A stretch of DNA of 64,000 nt from Buttiauxella sp965119215 (GTDB lineage: Bacteria > Pseudomonadota > Gammaproteobacteria > Enterobacterales > Enterobacteriaceae). The notes under the pieces were generated by a model, which did not search any database, was not told the DNA's origin, and saw nothing but the letters and a program-made list of their open reading frames with translations. The DNA lies in NCBI GenBank assembly GCA_965119215.1, contig CBCPKK010000021.1:62001-126000 (forward strand), in the 5' to 3' direction. Shown one piece after another: positions 27,347 to 36,845 of this stretch. Within the stretch, counting starts at the first letter, position 1. Each line of letters begins with the position of its first letter. The position numbers and the translations under genes are program-made.

Positions 27347-29529
27347 TCAGCCTCCCGCACCAGCCAGATAGTGGACAGTGGTGGCAGCGTCAGGCTCAGG
27401 GAATGCTCGCGCCCGTGGCTTGGGATCGTATCGCTGTGCACCGCCCCGCTATTCCCGGTATTGCTACCGTGATAATGCATTGAGTCGGTATTCAGTTCTT
27501 CTCGCCAGCGGCCAGGTTGGTTGATACCAAACCGATAGTTGTAGCGCGGCACTGGCGTAAAGTTACTCGCAACAATAATTTCATTGCCGCTTGAATCCCG
27601 ACGCACAAAGATAAATACCGAGTTAACGTTGTCCTCAACCACCAGCCATTCAAAGCCATAACTGTCAAAATCCAGTTCGTGCATTGCAGCATGGTGGCGA
27701 TAGGTTTTGTTCAGGTCACGCACCAGGCGCTTCACCCCGTGGTGCCAGTTGTCGCCGCCTTCCAGCAGATGCCAGTCGAGGCTGCTGTCGTGGTTCCATT
27801 CCCGTCCTTGCGCAAATTCATTGCCCATGAACAATAATTTTTTGCCAGGGAATGCCCACATCCAGCCGTAGTAGGCTCGCAGGTTGGCGAACTTCTGCCA
27901 GGCATCGCCAGGCATTCTGTCCAGAATGGATTTTTTACCGTGAACCACTTCATCGTGCGACAACGGCAGCACGAAGTTTTCGGTGCTGTTGTACAGCATG
28001 CCGAAGGTCATTTTGTCGTGATGGAACTGGCGGTGAACGGGGTCGAGTTTCATGTAGTCGAGCGTGTCGTGCATCCAGCCAAGGTTCCATTTAAACCAGA
28101 AACCTAAGCCCCCCATTGAAGGCGGACGAGACACGCCAGCAAAATCGGTAGACTCTTCAGCCATAGTGACCGCACCCGGCGTTTGCTCGCCGATAATACG
28201 GTTGGTATTACGCAGGAATTCGATAGCTTCGAGGTTTTCGCGCCCGCCTTTGTCGTTGGGTATCCACTCGCCAGGCTGACGGCTGTAGTCGCGGTAAATC
28301 ATCGATGCCACCGCATCAACGCGTAAGCCGTCAATGCCGAAACGCTCAATCCAGTACAGTGCGTTACCCACCAGATAGTTGCTGACTTCACGCCGACCGT
28401 AGTTGTAAATCAGCGTGTTCCAGTCCTGGTGAAAACCTTCGCGCGGGTCGCCATGTTCGTACAACGGCGTACCGTCGAACTTCGCCAGCCCAGCGTCGTC
28501 TGTCGGGAAGTGGCCAGGAACCCAGTCAAGCAGCACGTTCAGGCCCGCAGCGTGCGCAGCATTAATAAAGTAGCGGAAGTCTTCTCGCGTGCCGAAGCGG
28601 CGCGTCGGCGCGTACAAACCTTGTGGCTGGTAGCCCCAACTGCCATCGAACGGGTGTTCGTTAATCGGCAGCAGTTCAAGGTGCGTAAAGCCCATCTCTT
28701 TCACGTAAGGCACCAGTTGATCCGCCAGTTCGCGGTAGCTGAGCCAGAAATTATTGTGTCCGTGACGTCGCCACGAACCGAGATGCACTTCGTAAATTGA
28801 AATCGGCTGATCGAAACCGTTTGCGCGTTGGCGCGCAGGGCTAAGCGTGGTTTTGTCCGGCAACCCGCAAATCAGTGATGCCGTTTCTGGGCGCATTTGC
28901 GACTCAAACGCATACGGGTCGGCCTTCAGGCGCAAATGGCCGTCGGTATCAATCAGTTCGAATTTATATAACTGCCCAGGGTGAGCACCTGGAATGAAAA
29001 GCTCCCAGATACCGCTTTCACGGCGCAAACGCATCGGGTGGCGACGGCCATCCCAATAGTTAAATTGGCCGACGACCGAAACACGGCGAGCATTGGGTGC
29101 CCAAACGGAAAAACGTGTGCCTGTGACGCCATCCATTGTGTCGGCGTGTGCGCCGAGCGTTTCATAGGGGCGTAAATGTGTGCCTTCGGACAATAACCAG
29201 CTATCCATTTCCTGAATGAGCGGCCCGAAGCGGTAAGGATCATCAATAAGATTTTCATGGCTATGCCAGATGACAGCCAGTTGATAACGGAAAAGATTTT
29301 TACGACGTTCGATAATGCCGCAGAAAAAACCACGCGAATCGAGACATTTCAGCTTGCCAACTTTCCCCCCTGTTTTAGGGTCGATAACCCAGACTTCGGT
29401 GGCATCAGGTAACAAAGCGCGAACTTCCAGCCCGGCTTCTGTTTTATGCATTCCCAGCAGAGAAAAAGGATCGGCAAAATGACCCGCAATTAGCGCATTT
29501 ATCACGTCTTTTTCTGGATGAACAGACAT
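27343..29529 (-). CDS. glgB: 1,4-alpha-glucan branching enzyme GlgB
   Basis: GlgB cuts linear glucan and rejoins it by alpha-1,6 bonds. The 728-residue GH13 enzyme has tandem N-terminal CBM48 domains (about 1-215), the nucleophile Asp in GLRVDAVASM, the Glu in TMAEEST and LSHDEVVHGK. Length equals E. coli exactly. First gene of the glycogen operon; about 260 bp separate it from asd and probably hold the operon promoter, though I could not pick a convincing one. Confidence 0.98.
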   Translation of the reverse strand: MSVHPEKDVINALIAGHFADPFSLLGMHKTEAGLEVRALLPDATEVWVIDPKTGGKVGKLKCLDSRGFFCGIIERRKNLFRYQLAVIWHSHENLIDDPYRFGPLIQEMDSWLLSEGTHLRPYETLGAHADTMDGVTGTRFSVWAPNARRVSVVGQFNYWDGRRHPMRLRRESGIWELFIPGAHPGQLYKFELIDTDGHLRLKADPYAFESQMRPETASLICGLPDKTTLSPARQRANGFDQPISIYEVHLGSWRRHGHNNFWLSYRELADQLVPYVKEMGFTHLELLPINEHPFDGSWGYQPQGLYAPTRRFGTREDFRYFINAAHAAGLNVLLDWVPGHFPTDDAGLAKFDGTPLYEHGDPREGFHQDWNTLIYNYGRREVSNYLVGNALYWIERFGIDGLRVDAVASMIYRDYSRQPGEWIPNDKGGRENLEAIEFLRNTNRIIGEQTPGAVTMAEESTDFAGVSRPPSMGGLGFWFKWNLGWMHDTLDYMKLDPVHRQFHHDKMTFGMLYNSTENFVLPLSHDEVVHGKKSILDRMPGDAWQKFANLRAYYGWMWAFPGKKLLFMGNEFAQGREWNHDSSLDWHLLEGGDNWHHGVKRLVRDLNKTYRHHAAMHELDFDSYGFEWLVVEDNVNSVFIFVRRDSSGNEIIVASNFTPVPRYNYRFGINQPGRWREELNTDSMHYHGSNTGNSGAVHSDTIPSHGREHSLSLTLPPLSTIWLVREAE

Positions 29530-29746
29530 GGCATTCGTCCTGTTTTTTTATGTCTCATCCCGGCGCAACACTTACACGCTCAGGTGAAAGTTGACCCCAA
29601 CAGGCAGCGTAAATGGAACTCCTGTAAGCTGCTCTGCCCAATGACCCATCACGACAGTTTTCACCATCCTGAATAAAGCATAGCCAACGCGCTGTTTAAC
29701 TCCCGATAAATAATGAAAGACAGTCATACGCTCCATGTATGACGCG

Positions 29747-29772
29747 AAAAAAAAGGGGCTGCAATGCCCCTT
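29747..29772 (-). terminator. Rho-independent terminator of asd
   Basis: Read on the minus strand, AAGGGGC-attgca-GCCCCTT is followed by a run of eight or nine T. It begins 17 bp after the asd stop codon, so it isolates asd from the glg operon. Confidence 0.9.
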
Positions 29773-29788
29773 GTGTAATTAAGTGTAC

Positions 29789-30895
29789 TTATGCGAGCAA
29801 GCGCAACATTCTACGTAACGGTTCTGCTGCGCCCCACAATAACTGGTCACCCACGGTGAAAGCTGACAGGTACTCAGGCCCCATGTTCAGTTTACGCAAA
29901 CGCCCGACTGGTGTAGTCAGCGTGCCGGTTACCGCCGCAGGAGTCAGTTCGCGCAAGGTGATGTCACGGTCGTTCGGAACGACTTTCGCCCACTCGTTGT
30001 GCCCAGCCAGCATTGCTTCGATGGTTGGCAAAGAAACATCTTTCTTCAGTTTGATAGTAAACGCCTGGCTGTGGCAGCGCAGTGCGCCAACACGAACACA
30101 CAATCCATCGACCGGAATAATGGTGCCGGTATTCAGGATTTTGTTCGTTTCAGCCTGGCCTTTCCACTCTTCGCGGGTCTGGCCGTTATCAAGCTGCTTG
30201 TCGATCCACGGGATCAGGCTACCGGCTAATGGCACGCCAAAATTATCCGTTGGCAGACCGCCGCTACGCGTCAGGTCAGTCACTTTGCGTTCGATATCCA
30301 GAATAGCAGAAGCAGGATCAGCCAGTTCGTGGGCAACATGGCTATGCAACTGGCCCATTTGGCTCAGCAGTTCACGCATGTGACGTGCGCCACCGCCGGA
30401 TGCCGCCTGGTAAGTCGCCACAGAAACCCAGTCAATCAGGTCGTTGGCAAACAGGCCGCCCAGCGACATCAGCATCAGGCTGACAGTACAGTTACCGCCC
30501 ACAAAGGTTTTCACGCCTTTGTTCAGACCTTCCTGGATAACGTGCTGATTAATTGGGTCGAGGATGATAATTGCGTCATCTTTCATACGCAGTGAAGAGG
30601 CCGCATCAATCCAGTAACCTTCCCAGCCGCTTTCACGAAGCTTTGGATAGATTTCGTTGGTATAATCGCCGCCCTGGCAGGTAATAATAATGTCCAGTGC
30701 TTTCAACGCTTCCAGGTCATAAGCGTCTTGCAGCGTGCCATTGTTCTGGCCTGCAAAAGACGGAGCCGCGAGGCCTAACTGAGAAGTAGAGAAGAAAACC
30801 GGACGAATGGCGTCAAAATCACGTTCCTCAACCATGCGCTGCATGAGAACGGAACCGACCATACCGCGCCAACCGATAAAACCAACATTTTTCAT
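29789..30895 (-). CDS. asd: Aspartate-semialdehyde dehydrogenase Asd
   Basis: Asd reduces beta-aspartyl phosphate to aspartate semialdehyde with NADPH, a step shared by lysine/diaminopimelate, threonine and methionine synthesis. The 368-residue protein has the NADP loop GWRGMVGS (8-15), the nucleophile Cys136 in GGNCTVS and the SGGGARHMRELL motif. The start MKNVGF at 30895 matches E. coli; nine extra codons upstream are open but unsupported. Monocistronic, divergent from yhgN and closed by a strong terminator. Confidence 0.98.
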   Translation of the reverse strand: MKNVGFIGWRGMVGSVLMQRMVEERDFDAIRPVFFSTSQLGLAAPSFAGQNNGTLQDAYDLEALKALDIIITCQGGDYTNEIYPKLRESGWEGYWIDAASSLRMKDDAIIILDPINQHVIQEGLNKGVKTFVGGNCTVSLMLMSLGGLFANDLIDWVSVATYQAASGGGARHMRELLSQMGQLHSHVAHELADPASAILDIERKVTDLTRSGGLPTDNFGVPLAGSLIPWIDKQLDNGQTREEWKGQAETNKILNTGTIIPVDGLCVRVGALRCHSQAFTIKLKKDVSLPTIEAMLAGHNEWAKVVPNDRDITLRELTPAAVTGTLTTPVGRLRKLNMGPEYLSAFTVGDQLLWGAAEPLRRMLRLLA

Positions 30896-31046
30896 AGCGA
30901 CTAATCCTGCGGGGGTTTGCATTGTGTGCGTTAATTAGAATTACCGTCCACATTACAAAATGCTGCCAAAGTCGCAAGTGAAATTAATCAATGATATGCA
31001 AGCTATTAGAAATACAGCTTATCTGTAGAACAAGAGACAACCATTC

Positions 31047-31640
31047 ATGAGTGATATCATTTCTGCGGCAGTACTGTTAATCCTGATTATGGACCCGTTA
31101 GGAAACCTGCCGATTTTTATGTCCGTGCTCAAGCACACTGAGCCAAAGCGCCGCCGGGCCATCATGATCCGCGAGTTGCTTATCGCGCTGATTATCATGC
31201 TTATTTTTCTGTTTGCCGGGGAAAAAATTCTCTCGTTTCTTAACCTACGAGCGGAAAGCGTGTCGATTTCAGGCGGGATTATTCTGTTCCTGATTGCGAT
31301 TAAAATGATTTTCCCAAGCCAGGAAGGGAACGCTTCCGGCCTGCCTGCGGGCGAAGAACCGTTTATTGTGCCGCTGGCGATCCCACTGGTCGCGGGCCCG
31401 ACATTGCTAGCCACATTGATGCTAATGTCGCACCAATATCCAAATCAGATGGGACATTTAGTGGCAGCACTGCTGTTGGCCTGGGGCGGAACCGTGGCTA
31501 TTTTGCTGCAATCGTCACTGTTCTTACGTCTGCTGGGCGAAAAGGGTGTGAATGCGCTGGAACGTTTGATGGGACTGGTGCTGGTGATGCTGGCAACGCA
31601 GATGTTCCTGGATGGGATTCGGGCGTGGATGAAAGGGTAA
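31047..31640 (+). CDS. yhgN: MarC-family inner membrane protein YhgN
   Basis: A 197-residue integral membrane protein with about six hydrophobic helices, containing the family signature LILIMDPLGNLPIF at the N terminus and PLAIPLVAGPTLLATL in the middle. Length equals E. coli YhgN. No transport substrate is firmly known for MarC proteins; the old link to antibiotic resistance was not upheld. It is convergent with gntU. Confidence 0.93.
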   Translation: MSDIISAAVLLILIMDPLGNLPIFMSVLKHTEPKRRRAIMIRELLIALIIMLIFLFAGEKILSFLNLRAESVSISGGIILFLIAIKMIFPSQEGNASGLPAGEEPFIVPLAIPLVAGPTLLATLMLMSHQYPNQMGHLVAALLLAWGGTVAILLQSSLFLRLLGEKGVNALERLMGLVLVMLATQMFLDGIRAWMKG

Positions 31641-31649
31641 AGCGATCAA

Positions 31650-31674
31650 AACCCTCTCCGTGAAGGAGAGGGTT
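31650..31674. repeat. CCCTCTCC-type hairpin between yhgN and gntU
   Basis: AACCCTCTCC (31650-31659) and GGAGAGGGTT (31665-31674) form a perfect 10-bp stem with a 5-base loop. It lies between two convergent genes and belongs with similar hairpins at 3037, 20062 and 50866. Confidence 0.75.
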
Positions 31675-31690
31675 ACTGTAACAATAGTTT

Positions 31691-33031
31691 TTAGCTCAAA
31701 AGACTAAAAGCAATCATCCCAACAATCGCCCCAACGGTACCGAGGATGGTTTCCATCATGGTCCAGGTTTTCAGCGTTTCCGCTTCGGTTGCCCCTGTAA
31801 ACTTACCAAACAGCCAGAAACCGGCATCGTTTACGTGGCTCACTACAATCGAACCGCCTGCGATACAAATCGACAAGGCTGCCATTTGCGCGCCGCTGTA
31901 GTGTAGCTGTTCGATAACAGGCATCACCAGGCCCACTGCGGTCAGACAAGCAACCGTTGCGGAACCCTGAATAATACGAACCGCAGCCGCCAGAATGAAA
32001 CAGGTCAGCGCAATCGGTAAGCCCAGGCCGGTCAGTGCTTCACCTAATGCCGGGCCAACACCGGAATCCACCAGTACCTGCTTGAACACGCCACCGGCAC
32101 CGATAACCAACAGAATGATGCCCGCCGGTTGCAGCGCGTGGCCGCAGATTTCCATGACTTTTTCTTTCGGCATACCACGACGAATAGCCAGGCCATAAAT
32201 CGCCACCAGACAAGCCACCAGAATCGCGGTGAATGGGTGCCCAATAAACTCCAGCCATTGGTACAGCTCGGAACCTTCAGGGGTGAAGCGTGCAGCGATA
32301 GTTTTCAGACCAACCAAAACCAGCGGCAGCAGAATCAGCGACAGGCTGAAACCAAACGATGGTAGCTTGCCTTCGCCAACATGTGGCTCGCTGATGTCTG
32401 TCGGAACGTGCAGTTCAACATATTTACTGATGAAGTTACCGAACAGTGGCCCAGCGATAATCATTCCAGGGATTGCCGCACACAGGCCAATCAGAATCAT
32501 CCAGCCAAAATCTGCGTGCATCTGGGAAGCCAGAAGCATTGGTGCAGGGCCTGGGACGAGGAACGCCGCCGCTGCTGCGACACCGGCAAACAGAGGGATT
32601 ACCAGCCGGACGAGGTTAGTCTTGGTCTGGCGCGCCATAGAGAAAGCGATGCTAATCAACAGCACGATAGCCACTTCAAAGAACAGTGGCAGAGCGCAAA
32701 TCAAACCTGCCACGCCAATGGCATAGTGCGCACGGCTCTTGCCAAAGGCTTTAAGCATTTTGATGGCAATCTGATCAACCGCACCCGTTTCGTGCAGGAT
32801 TTTGCCAAACATGGCACCGAGCGCGACGACGATGGCCAGGAAGCCCAACGTACCGCCCATGCCTTTTTGCATGGTTTCGGTGATCTTCATTAAAGGCATT
32901 CCGGAGAATAACCCTGCACCAATTGAAACCACCATCAGAGCGAGGAAGGCGTGCATACGCGCCTTCATCACTAAAAACAGCAGCATTAAAACAGAACCTA
33001 CTGCTGTTAAAACAAGCGTTAATGTACTCAC
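31691..33031 (-). CDS. gntU: Low-affinity gluconate permease GntU
   Basis: A 446-residue member of the gluconate:H+ symporter (GntP) family with about 12-14 membrane helices. It has the same length as E. coli GntU; conserved stretches include GFWLFGKFTGATEAETLKTW near the C terminus (residues ~404-423). It overlaps gntK by 4 bases, so uptake and phosphorylation of gluconate are coupled. With gntT missing from its usual place this may be the main gluconate permease nearby. Confidence 0.96.
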   Translation of the reverse strand: MSTLTLVLTAVGSVLMLLFLVMKARMHAFLALMVVSIGAGLFSGMPLMKITETMQKGMGGTLGFLAIVVALGAMFGKILHETGAVDQIAIKMLKAFGKSRAHYAIGVAGLICALPLFFEVAIVLLISIAFSMARQTKTNLVRLVIPLFAGVAAAAAFLVPGPAPMLLASQMHADFGWMILIGLCAAIPGMIIAGPLFGNFISKYVELHVPTDISEPHVGEGKLPSFGFSLSLILLPLVLVGLKTIAARFTPEGSELYQWLEFIGHPFTAILVACLVAIYGLAIRRGMPKEKVMEICGHALQPAGIILLVIGAGGVFKQVLVDSGVGPALGEALTGLGLPIALTCFILAAAVRIIQGSATVACLTAVGLVMPVIEQLHYSGAQMAALSICIAGGSIVVSHVNDAGFWLFGKFTGATEAETLKTWTMMETILGTVGAIVGMIAFSLLS

Positions 33032-33561
33032 TGCGCACTGCCTTTATTAATCATATCAATCGTGCTGGCCACCACGCCTTCAAGCGTTTGGTCAATATTC
33101 ACCACCAGAACATCAGGTTCGTCAGAATTGGGTTCTTCCAGCGTTTCAAACTGAGTGACGAGCATCTGGGTTTTGAAGAAGTGGCCTTTACGCGCTTTCA
33201 GGCGGTTTTCGATAACCTCGAAATCCCCTTTCATGTAGATGAAAGAAAGATTTGGGTTGCCGTCGCGTAATTGGTCGCGGTAGACCTTTTTCAGCGCGGA
33301 ACAGACAATCAGGGAAACTTTGTTAGTACGCTGCATGGCGAAAGCCGCATCGTTTAACGCTTGCAGCCACGGCTTGCGATCGTCGTCATTGAGTGGCTCA
33401 CCGGAAGCCATTTTCATGATATTACAGCGTGGGTGCAGGAAGTCGCCGTCAAGAAATGCGGCTTTAAGTTGGTGTGCAACTTCGCTTGCAACAGCAGATT
33501 TCCCGCTGCCAGAAACGCCCATCAGGACGTAGATGTGGTTGTCATGGTTGGTAGTGCTCAT
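33028..33561 (-). CDS. gntK: Gluconate kinase (thermoresistant) GntK
   Basis: GntK phosphorylates D-gluconate to 6-phosphogluconate with ATP, feeding the Entner-Doudoroff and pentose phosphate pathways. The 177-residue P-loop kinase has Walker A GVSGSGKS (15-22) and the substrate region DGDFLHP. E. coli GntK is 175 residues. It begins gntKU, behind GntR operators and a CRP site. Confidence 0.97.
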   Translation of the reverse strand: MSTTNHDNHIYVLMGVSGSGKSAVASEVAHQLKAAFLDGDFLHPRCNIMKMASGEPLNDDDRKPWLQALNDAAFAMQRTNKVSLIVCSALKKVYRDQLRDGNPNLSFIYMKGDFEVIENRLKARKGHFFKTQMLVTQFETLEEPNSDEPDVLVVNIDQTLEGVVASTIDMINKGSAQ

Positions 33562-33600
33562 AGCGTAGCTCCGACTGGCACAACAATTTGTTATGGTAAA

Positions 33601-33629
33601 TTGTTACGGGTAACTGTTATCGGTAACAT
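33601..33629. promoter_or_regulatory. Tandem GntR operators before gntK
   Basis: Two overlapping dyads, TTGTTAcgggTAACTG (33601-33616) and CTGTTAtcggTAACAT (33614-33629), match the GntR pattern ATGTTA-N4-TAACAT. A third weaker half (TTGTTA at 33588) lies toward gntK. The sites are 40-70 bp before the gntK start, suited to repression. Confidence 0.8.
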
Positions 33630-33680
33630 TGTCCAGACTGACTGCGCAATAAGCAATAACCATTAGCTTGCAAAGTGTAT

Positions 33681-33702
33681 AAATGTGAACTACATCAAAT
33701 AA
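33681..33702. promoter_or_regulatory. CRP site upstream of gntKU
   Basis: AAATGTGAactacATCAaATaa matches the CRP consensus at about 17 of 22 positions. It lies upstream of the GntR operators, just past the gntR stop codon, where CRP would activate gntKU. Confidence 0.75.
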
Positions 33703-33710
33703 TCGACGAT

Positions 33711-34706
33711 TTAAATTGAGCCGCCGAGAGCCAGCGTAAAGCCAAGATCAAGCTTTTGCGGCGTCACAGTTTCACCACGAATCCTTGCCAGTAAACGCTC
33801 AGCGCCAATGCGGCCCATGCGTTCACGCGGTGTGAGTACGCTGGCAAGACGTGGTTCCATAACCTGGCCAATATCGTGGCCGTGGAAACCGGCAATCGCC
33901 ATGTCTTTTGGAATACTCAATCCCTGGCGCTGGCATTCAAACGCCGCCCCGATGGCTAAGTCATCGTTGGTACAGAAGATACTGTCGAGCTGCGGATATT
34001 CACGACGCGCCTGACGGAACAGTTCGATACCGGTGGAATAAGAAGAAGAGTTTTCGACCATCACACTGTATGGCACAAGCCCTGCATCAAGCATCGCTTG
34101 CTCATAGCCTTTTTTCTTAATCACGGTACGTTCGTCGAGACGAGCGCCAAGATAGGCGACGTGACGGTGGCCGCGCGCAATAATGGCAGCGGTCATCTGG
34201 CGTGCGGCTTCGAAGTTATCAAACCCTACAGCAATGTCGAGACACGGTGAAATGCTGTCCATCAACTCCACAACCGGAATACCTGCCACTTCAATCATTT
34301 TCAAGGTGCGCGGGGTATGCGTGCGTTCGGTGAGGATAAGGCCGTCGATATTCCAGGAAAGCATCGATTCCAGACGCTCTTCTTCCAGTTCCGGCTTATA
34401 ACCGTAGTGGGCAAGCATGGTCTGGTAGCCGTAAGCATCAACAACGTTTTCAATGCCGCGCAGCACTTCTGCAAAAACCTGGTTGGTCAGCGAAGGCAAT
34501 AGCACGCCAATTGCTCGGCTCGTAGAATTGGAAAGGATGTCTGGTGCGCGGTTAGGAATGTAGCCAAGTTCATCAAGGGCTGCGGCAATTTTTACCTGTA
34601 ACGCGGCAGAAACCTGGTCAGGGTTACGTAAAAAGCGACTGACCGTCATTTTGGTTATGCCAACGCGGTCTGCAACGTCCTGTAATACCGGTCTTTTCTT
34701 TTTCAT
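33711..34706 (-). CDS. gntR: LacI-family gluconate regulon repressor GntR
   Basis: GntR represses gluconate uptake and Entner-Doudoroff genes and is released by gluconate. The 331-residue LacI-family protein has the N-terminal helix-turn-helix (LQDVADRVGITKMTVSRFLR) and a periplasmic-binding-like effector domain. Start MKKKRPV at 34706 equals the E. coli N terminus and length; seven upstream codons are open but unlikely. It lies upstream of gntKU on the same strand with 149 bp between. Confidence 0.97.
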   Translation of the reverse strand: MKKKRPVLQDVADRVGITKMTVSRFLRNPDQVSAALQVKIAAALDELGYIPNRAPDILSNSTSRAIGVLLPSLTNQVFAEVLRGIENVVDAYGYQTMLAHYGYKPELEEERLESMLSWNIDGLILTERTHTPRTLKMIEVAGIPVVELMDSISPCLDIAVGFDNFEAARQMTAAIIARGHRHVAYLGARLDERTVIKKKGYEQAMLDAGLVPYSVMVENSSSYSTGIELFRQARREYPQLDSIFCTNDDLAIGAAFECQRQGLSIPKDMAIAGFHGHDIGQVMEPRLASVLTPRERMGRIGAERLLARIRGETVTPQKLDLGFTLALGGSI

Positions 34707-34757
34707 TGTCCGTACTAGCCCCCTCAATATTGACGGGGAAGTTTAGCACGTACGAAG

Positions 34758-34790
34758 CACAACCTTCCCCTGTTTCAGGAGAAGGTTGTG
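34758..34790. repeat. Hairpin between yhhW and gntR
   Basis: CACAACCTTC (34758-34767) pairs perfectly with GAAGGTTGTG (34781-34790), with an inner CCCCTG/CAGGAG. It could end yhhW transcription, but no T-run follows. Composition links it to the CCCTCTCC family. Confidence 0.55.
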
Positions 34791-34811
34791 ACCGGTAACT
34801 ATTGGAAAACC

Positions 34812-35507
34812 TTAGACTGGCGGTAAATCGAACAGTAACACTTCACTTTCAGTATTTGCATGAATCGAAATCGCTTGTTCATCCCATACCGCAACGGCAT
34901 CGCTGGTTTTTGCCTGAGTGCCATTTATCGACACATCACCTTTCACCACCTGAACCCAGATACGGCGGTCTGCTGGGATCTGATAAACAGATTGTTCGTC
35001 TTTGGCCAACGCCCAGCGCGACAGTTCCATATCCTGATTCACCAGCAAAGAACCGTCACGAGCATCCGGTGAAAGCACCAGTTGGCGGCCTTGCGGCGCA
35101 TCAAAACGGCGCTGATCGTAACGCGGCGTGATGCCTGTTTTATCCGGCATGATCCAGATTTGATACAAGCGCAGGCGCTCAGTTTCGCTTGGGTTGTACT
35201 CGGAGTGAGTAATCCCCGTACCGGCACTCATAATCTGAAATTCACCCGCAGGCACTTTTTCTTCGTTACCCATGCTGTCCCGATGCGCAACCGCACCTTC
35301 CAGCACATAGGTCAGGATTTCCATGTCTTTGTGCGGATGGGTACCAAAACCTTCACCGGCAGCCACCACGTCTTCGTTGATTACACGTAATGCCGAGAAA
35401 CCCATGTAATTGGCATCGTAATAGTTGGCGAAAGAGAAAGTGTGCCAGCTATCCAACCAACCATGATTCGCGTGACCACGTTCTTCAGCTTTTCTTAAGT
35501 AGATCAT
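34812..35507 (-). CDS. yhhW: Pirin-family quercetin 2,3-dioxygenase-like protein YhhW
   Basis: A 231-residue bicupin of the pirin family. E. coli YhhW shows quercetinase activity in vitro, but its cellular role is unclear. The N-terminal cupin has metal ligands in THPHKDMEI and ILTYVLEG; the second domain lacks the full set. Of two candidate ATGs (35513 and 35507) the second fits better: GGAG lies 8-9 bases before it but only about 3 before the first, and MIYLRKA matches E. coli length. Confidence 0.92.
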   Translation of the reverse strand: MIYLRKAEERGHANHGWLDSWHTFSFANYYDANYMGFSALRVINEDVVAAGEGFGTHPHKDMEILTYVLEGAVAHRDSMGNEEKVPAGEFQIMSAGTGITHSEYNPSETERLRLYQIWIMPDKTGITPRYDQRRFDAPQGRQLVLSPDARDGSLLVNQDMELSRWALAKDEQSVYQIPADRRIWVQVVKGDVSINGTQAKTSDAVAVWDEQAISIHANTESEVLLFDLPPV

Positions 35508-35582
35508 CTTCATTTCTCCGCAATTCGTTTGATGGGGCTAAGTGTGGACCCGAATCGGAAATGATCATAGAGGGTGAAAATT

Positions 35583-35622
35583 GACGCCTCTGTTCAAAAA
35601 AAGTGAACGAGTCTGAGGCGTC
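35583..35622 (-). terminator. Probable terminator of yhhX
   Basis: GACGCCTC (35583-35590) and GAGGCGTC (35615-35622) with an inner TTCA/TGAA pairing form a long hairpin 9 bp after the yhhX stop. On the minus strand AATTTT follows; on the plus strand TTTTT follows, so it may work both ways. Confidence 0.6.
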
Positions 35623-35631
35623 TTTTTAGGG

Positions 35632-36669
35632 CTAGGCGAGGGTTATAACGGAAGGTGAAGCCTGCTCGAAGCCACGTTCGAGGATCTCAAGGTTGGTCAT
35701 TGCTTCAATTTCACTGACGAAATTCGGTTTGCCGTTAAGAATGGTTTCGTAGAGCGCGTCGTACACACGCCCGTAATCGCCCTGCTCCGGTTTCATTTCT
35801 TCACGCACGGTTTCGCCAGCGTCATTCACATACTCCAGCACGCCGACGCTGCTGTCTGCCGCAAAACCAGGTTCGCCCGGCATGATGTAAGCCTTCAGGC
35901 TAGTTTCTTGTTGGTCGATGCCGTACTTAATGAACGAACCTTTGGTGCCGTGAACCTGGAATTTCGGGTATTCGATTTTCACCAGATGGCTGGTTTTGAC
36001 GATGGCTTTCAGGTCGCCGTAGAAAAGCTGCGCTTCGAAGGTATCGTCAGGGTTAGCTTTATTGCGCACGCTACGAATGTCGTAGGCAACATGGTTCGGG
36101 CGGCCAAACAGCGAAATGATTTGGTCCATGGTATGTACGCCAAGGCCATAAAACGCACCGTCCGCATACGTTCCTGGCGCGGTTGGCGCTTCCGGGCGAT
36201 ACATATCAAAGTGGCTTTCAATCTCAACAATTTTGCCCAGCTTGCCGCTTTCGATAGCTTTTTTCATCGTCAGGAAGCAGGAGTCAAAGCGGCGATTCTG
36301 GTATGGCGAAACGGTCAGGCCTTTGGCTTTCGCCAGTTCAAACAGCTCTTTGGCTTCGGCAAGCGTTGGGGTAAACGGTTTTTCCACCAGCACGTTTTTG
36401 CCTGCTTCCAGCGCACGTTTCGCGTACTCGAAGTGGCTGTCCTGATGGGTACAAACCACCACCAGTTTAACCTGCGGGTCGTTCAGGATATCGTCCAGAG
36501 CGCTGGTGAAATGAATGTGGCTGTATTGCGGCTGCTGTTCAATTTCCGCTTTTTCATGGCGACGGAATATATGGGCAACGTGGAATTTATCTTTGCGAAC
36601 CAGAACATAAGGAAGATGGTAACGCGTGGTGCTTTTGCCAAAACCTATAAAAGCGCAGTGTAGGGTCAT
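35632..36669 (-). CDS. yhhX: Gfo/Idh/MocA-family oxidoreductase YhhX
   Basis: A 345-residue NAD(P)-dependent dehydrogenase-like protein of unknown substrate. The Rossmann start FIGFGKSTTRYHLP and the family motif EAGKNVLVEKPFTPT are clear, as is YGLGVHTMDQI in the catalytic domain. Start at 36669 has AGGA seven bases upstream and gives the E. coli length (345); twelve open codons upstream are not conserved. ryhB lies just upstream on the same strand. Confidence 0.93.
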   Translation of the reverse strand: MTLHCAFIGFGKSTTRYHLPYVLVRKDKFHVAHIFRRHEKAEIEQQPQYSHIHFTSALDDILNDPQVKLVVVCTHQDSHFEYAKRALEAGKNVLVEKPFTPTLAEAKELFELAKAKGLTVSPYQNRRFDSCFLTMKKAIESGKLGKIVEIESHFDMYRPEAPTAPGTYADGAFYGLGVHTMDQIISLFGRPNHVAYDIRSVRNKANPDDTFEAQLFYGDLKAIVKTSHLVKIEYPKFQVHGTKGSFIKYGIDQQETSLKAYIMPGEPGFAADSSVGVLEYVNDAGETVREEMKPEQGDYGRVYDALYETILNGKPNFVSEIEAMTNLEILERGFEQASPSVITLA

Positions 36670-36745
36670 TGCTTCGTCCTTTTGACTTTGAATTGCAATT
36701 ACCATACTTCAGTCTTTCGCAGATGGCACTGCGTTTAATTAGGAC

Positions 36746-36843
36746 AAAAAAAAGCCAGCGCTAGGCTGGCTAAAGTAATACTGGAAGCAATGTGAGCAAT
36801 GTCGTGCTTTCAGGTTGTCTCCGTAGGGGTCTCCCCTGAACGC
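36746..36843 (-). ncRNA. ryhB: Small regulatory RNA RyhB
   Basis: RyhB is the Hfq-dependent RNA that lowers mRNAs of iron-using proteins (sdh, fumA, sodB and others) when iron is scarce. The minus-strand sequence carries the conserved seed core CCTGAAAGCACGACATTGCT and CACATTGCTTCCAGTATTAC, then a terminator AGCCAGCctagcGCTGGCT with eight T. It lies between yhhX and yhhY as in E. coli. The 5' stem differs from E. coli by a few bases and is about 3 nt longer; the 5' end at 36843 is set by comparison. Confidence 0.96.
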
Positions 36844-36845
36844 AT

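Noticed and set aside
29720..29746. Hairpin GTCATAC/GTATGAC near the asd terminator
   Set aside because: A short stem adjacent to the much stronger asd terminator; could be chance or part of the glgB leader, with no further support.
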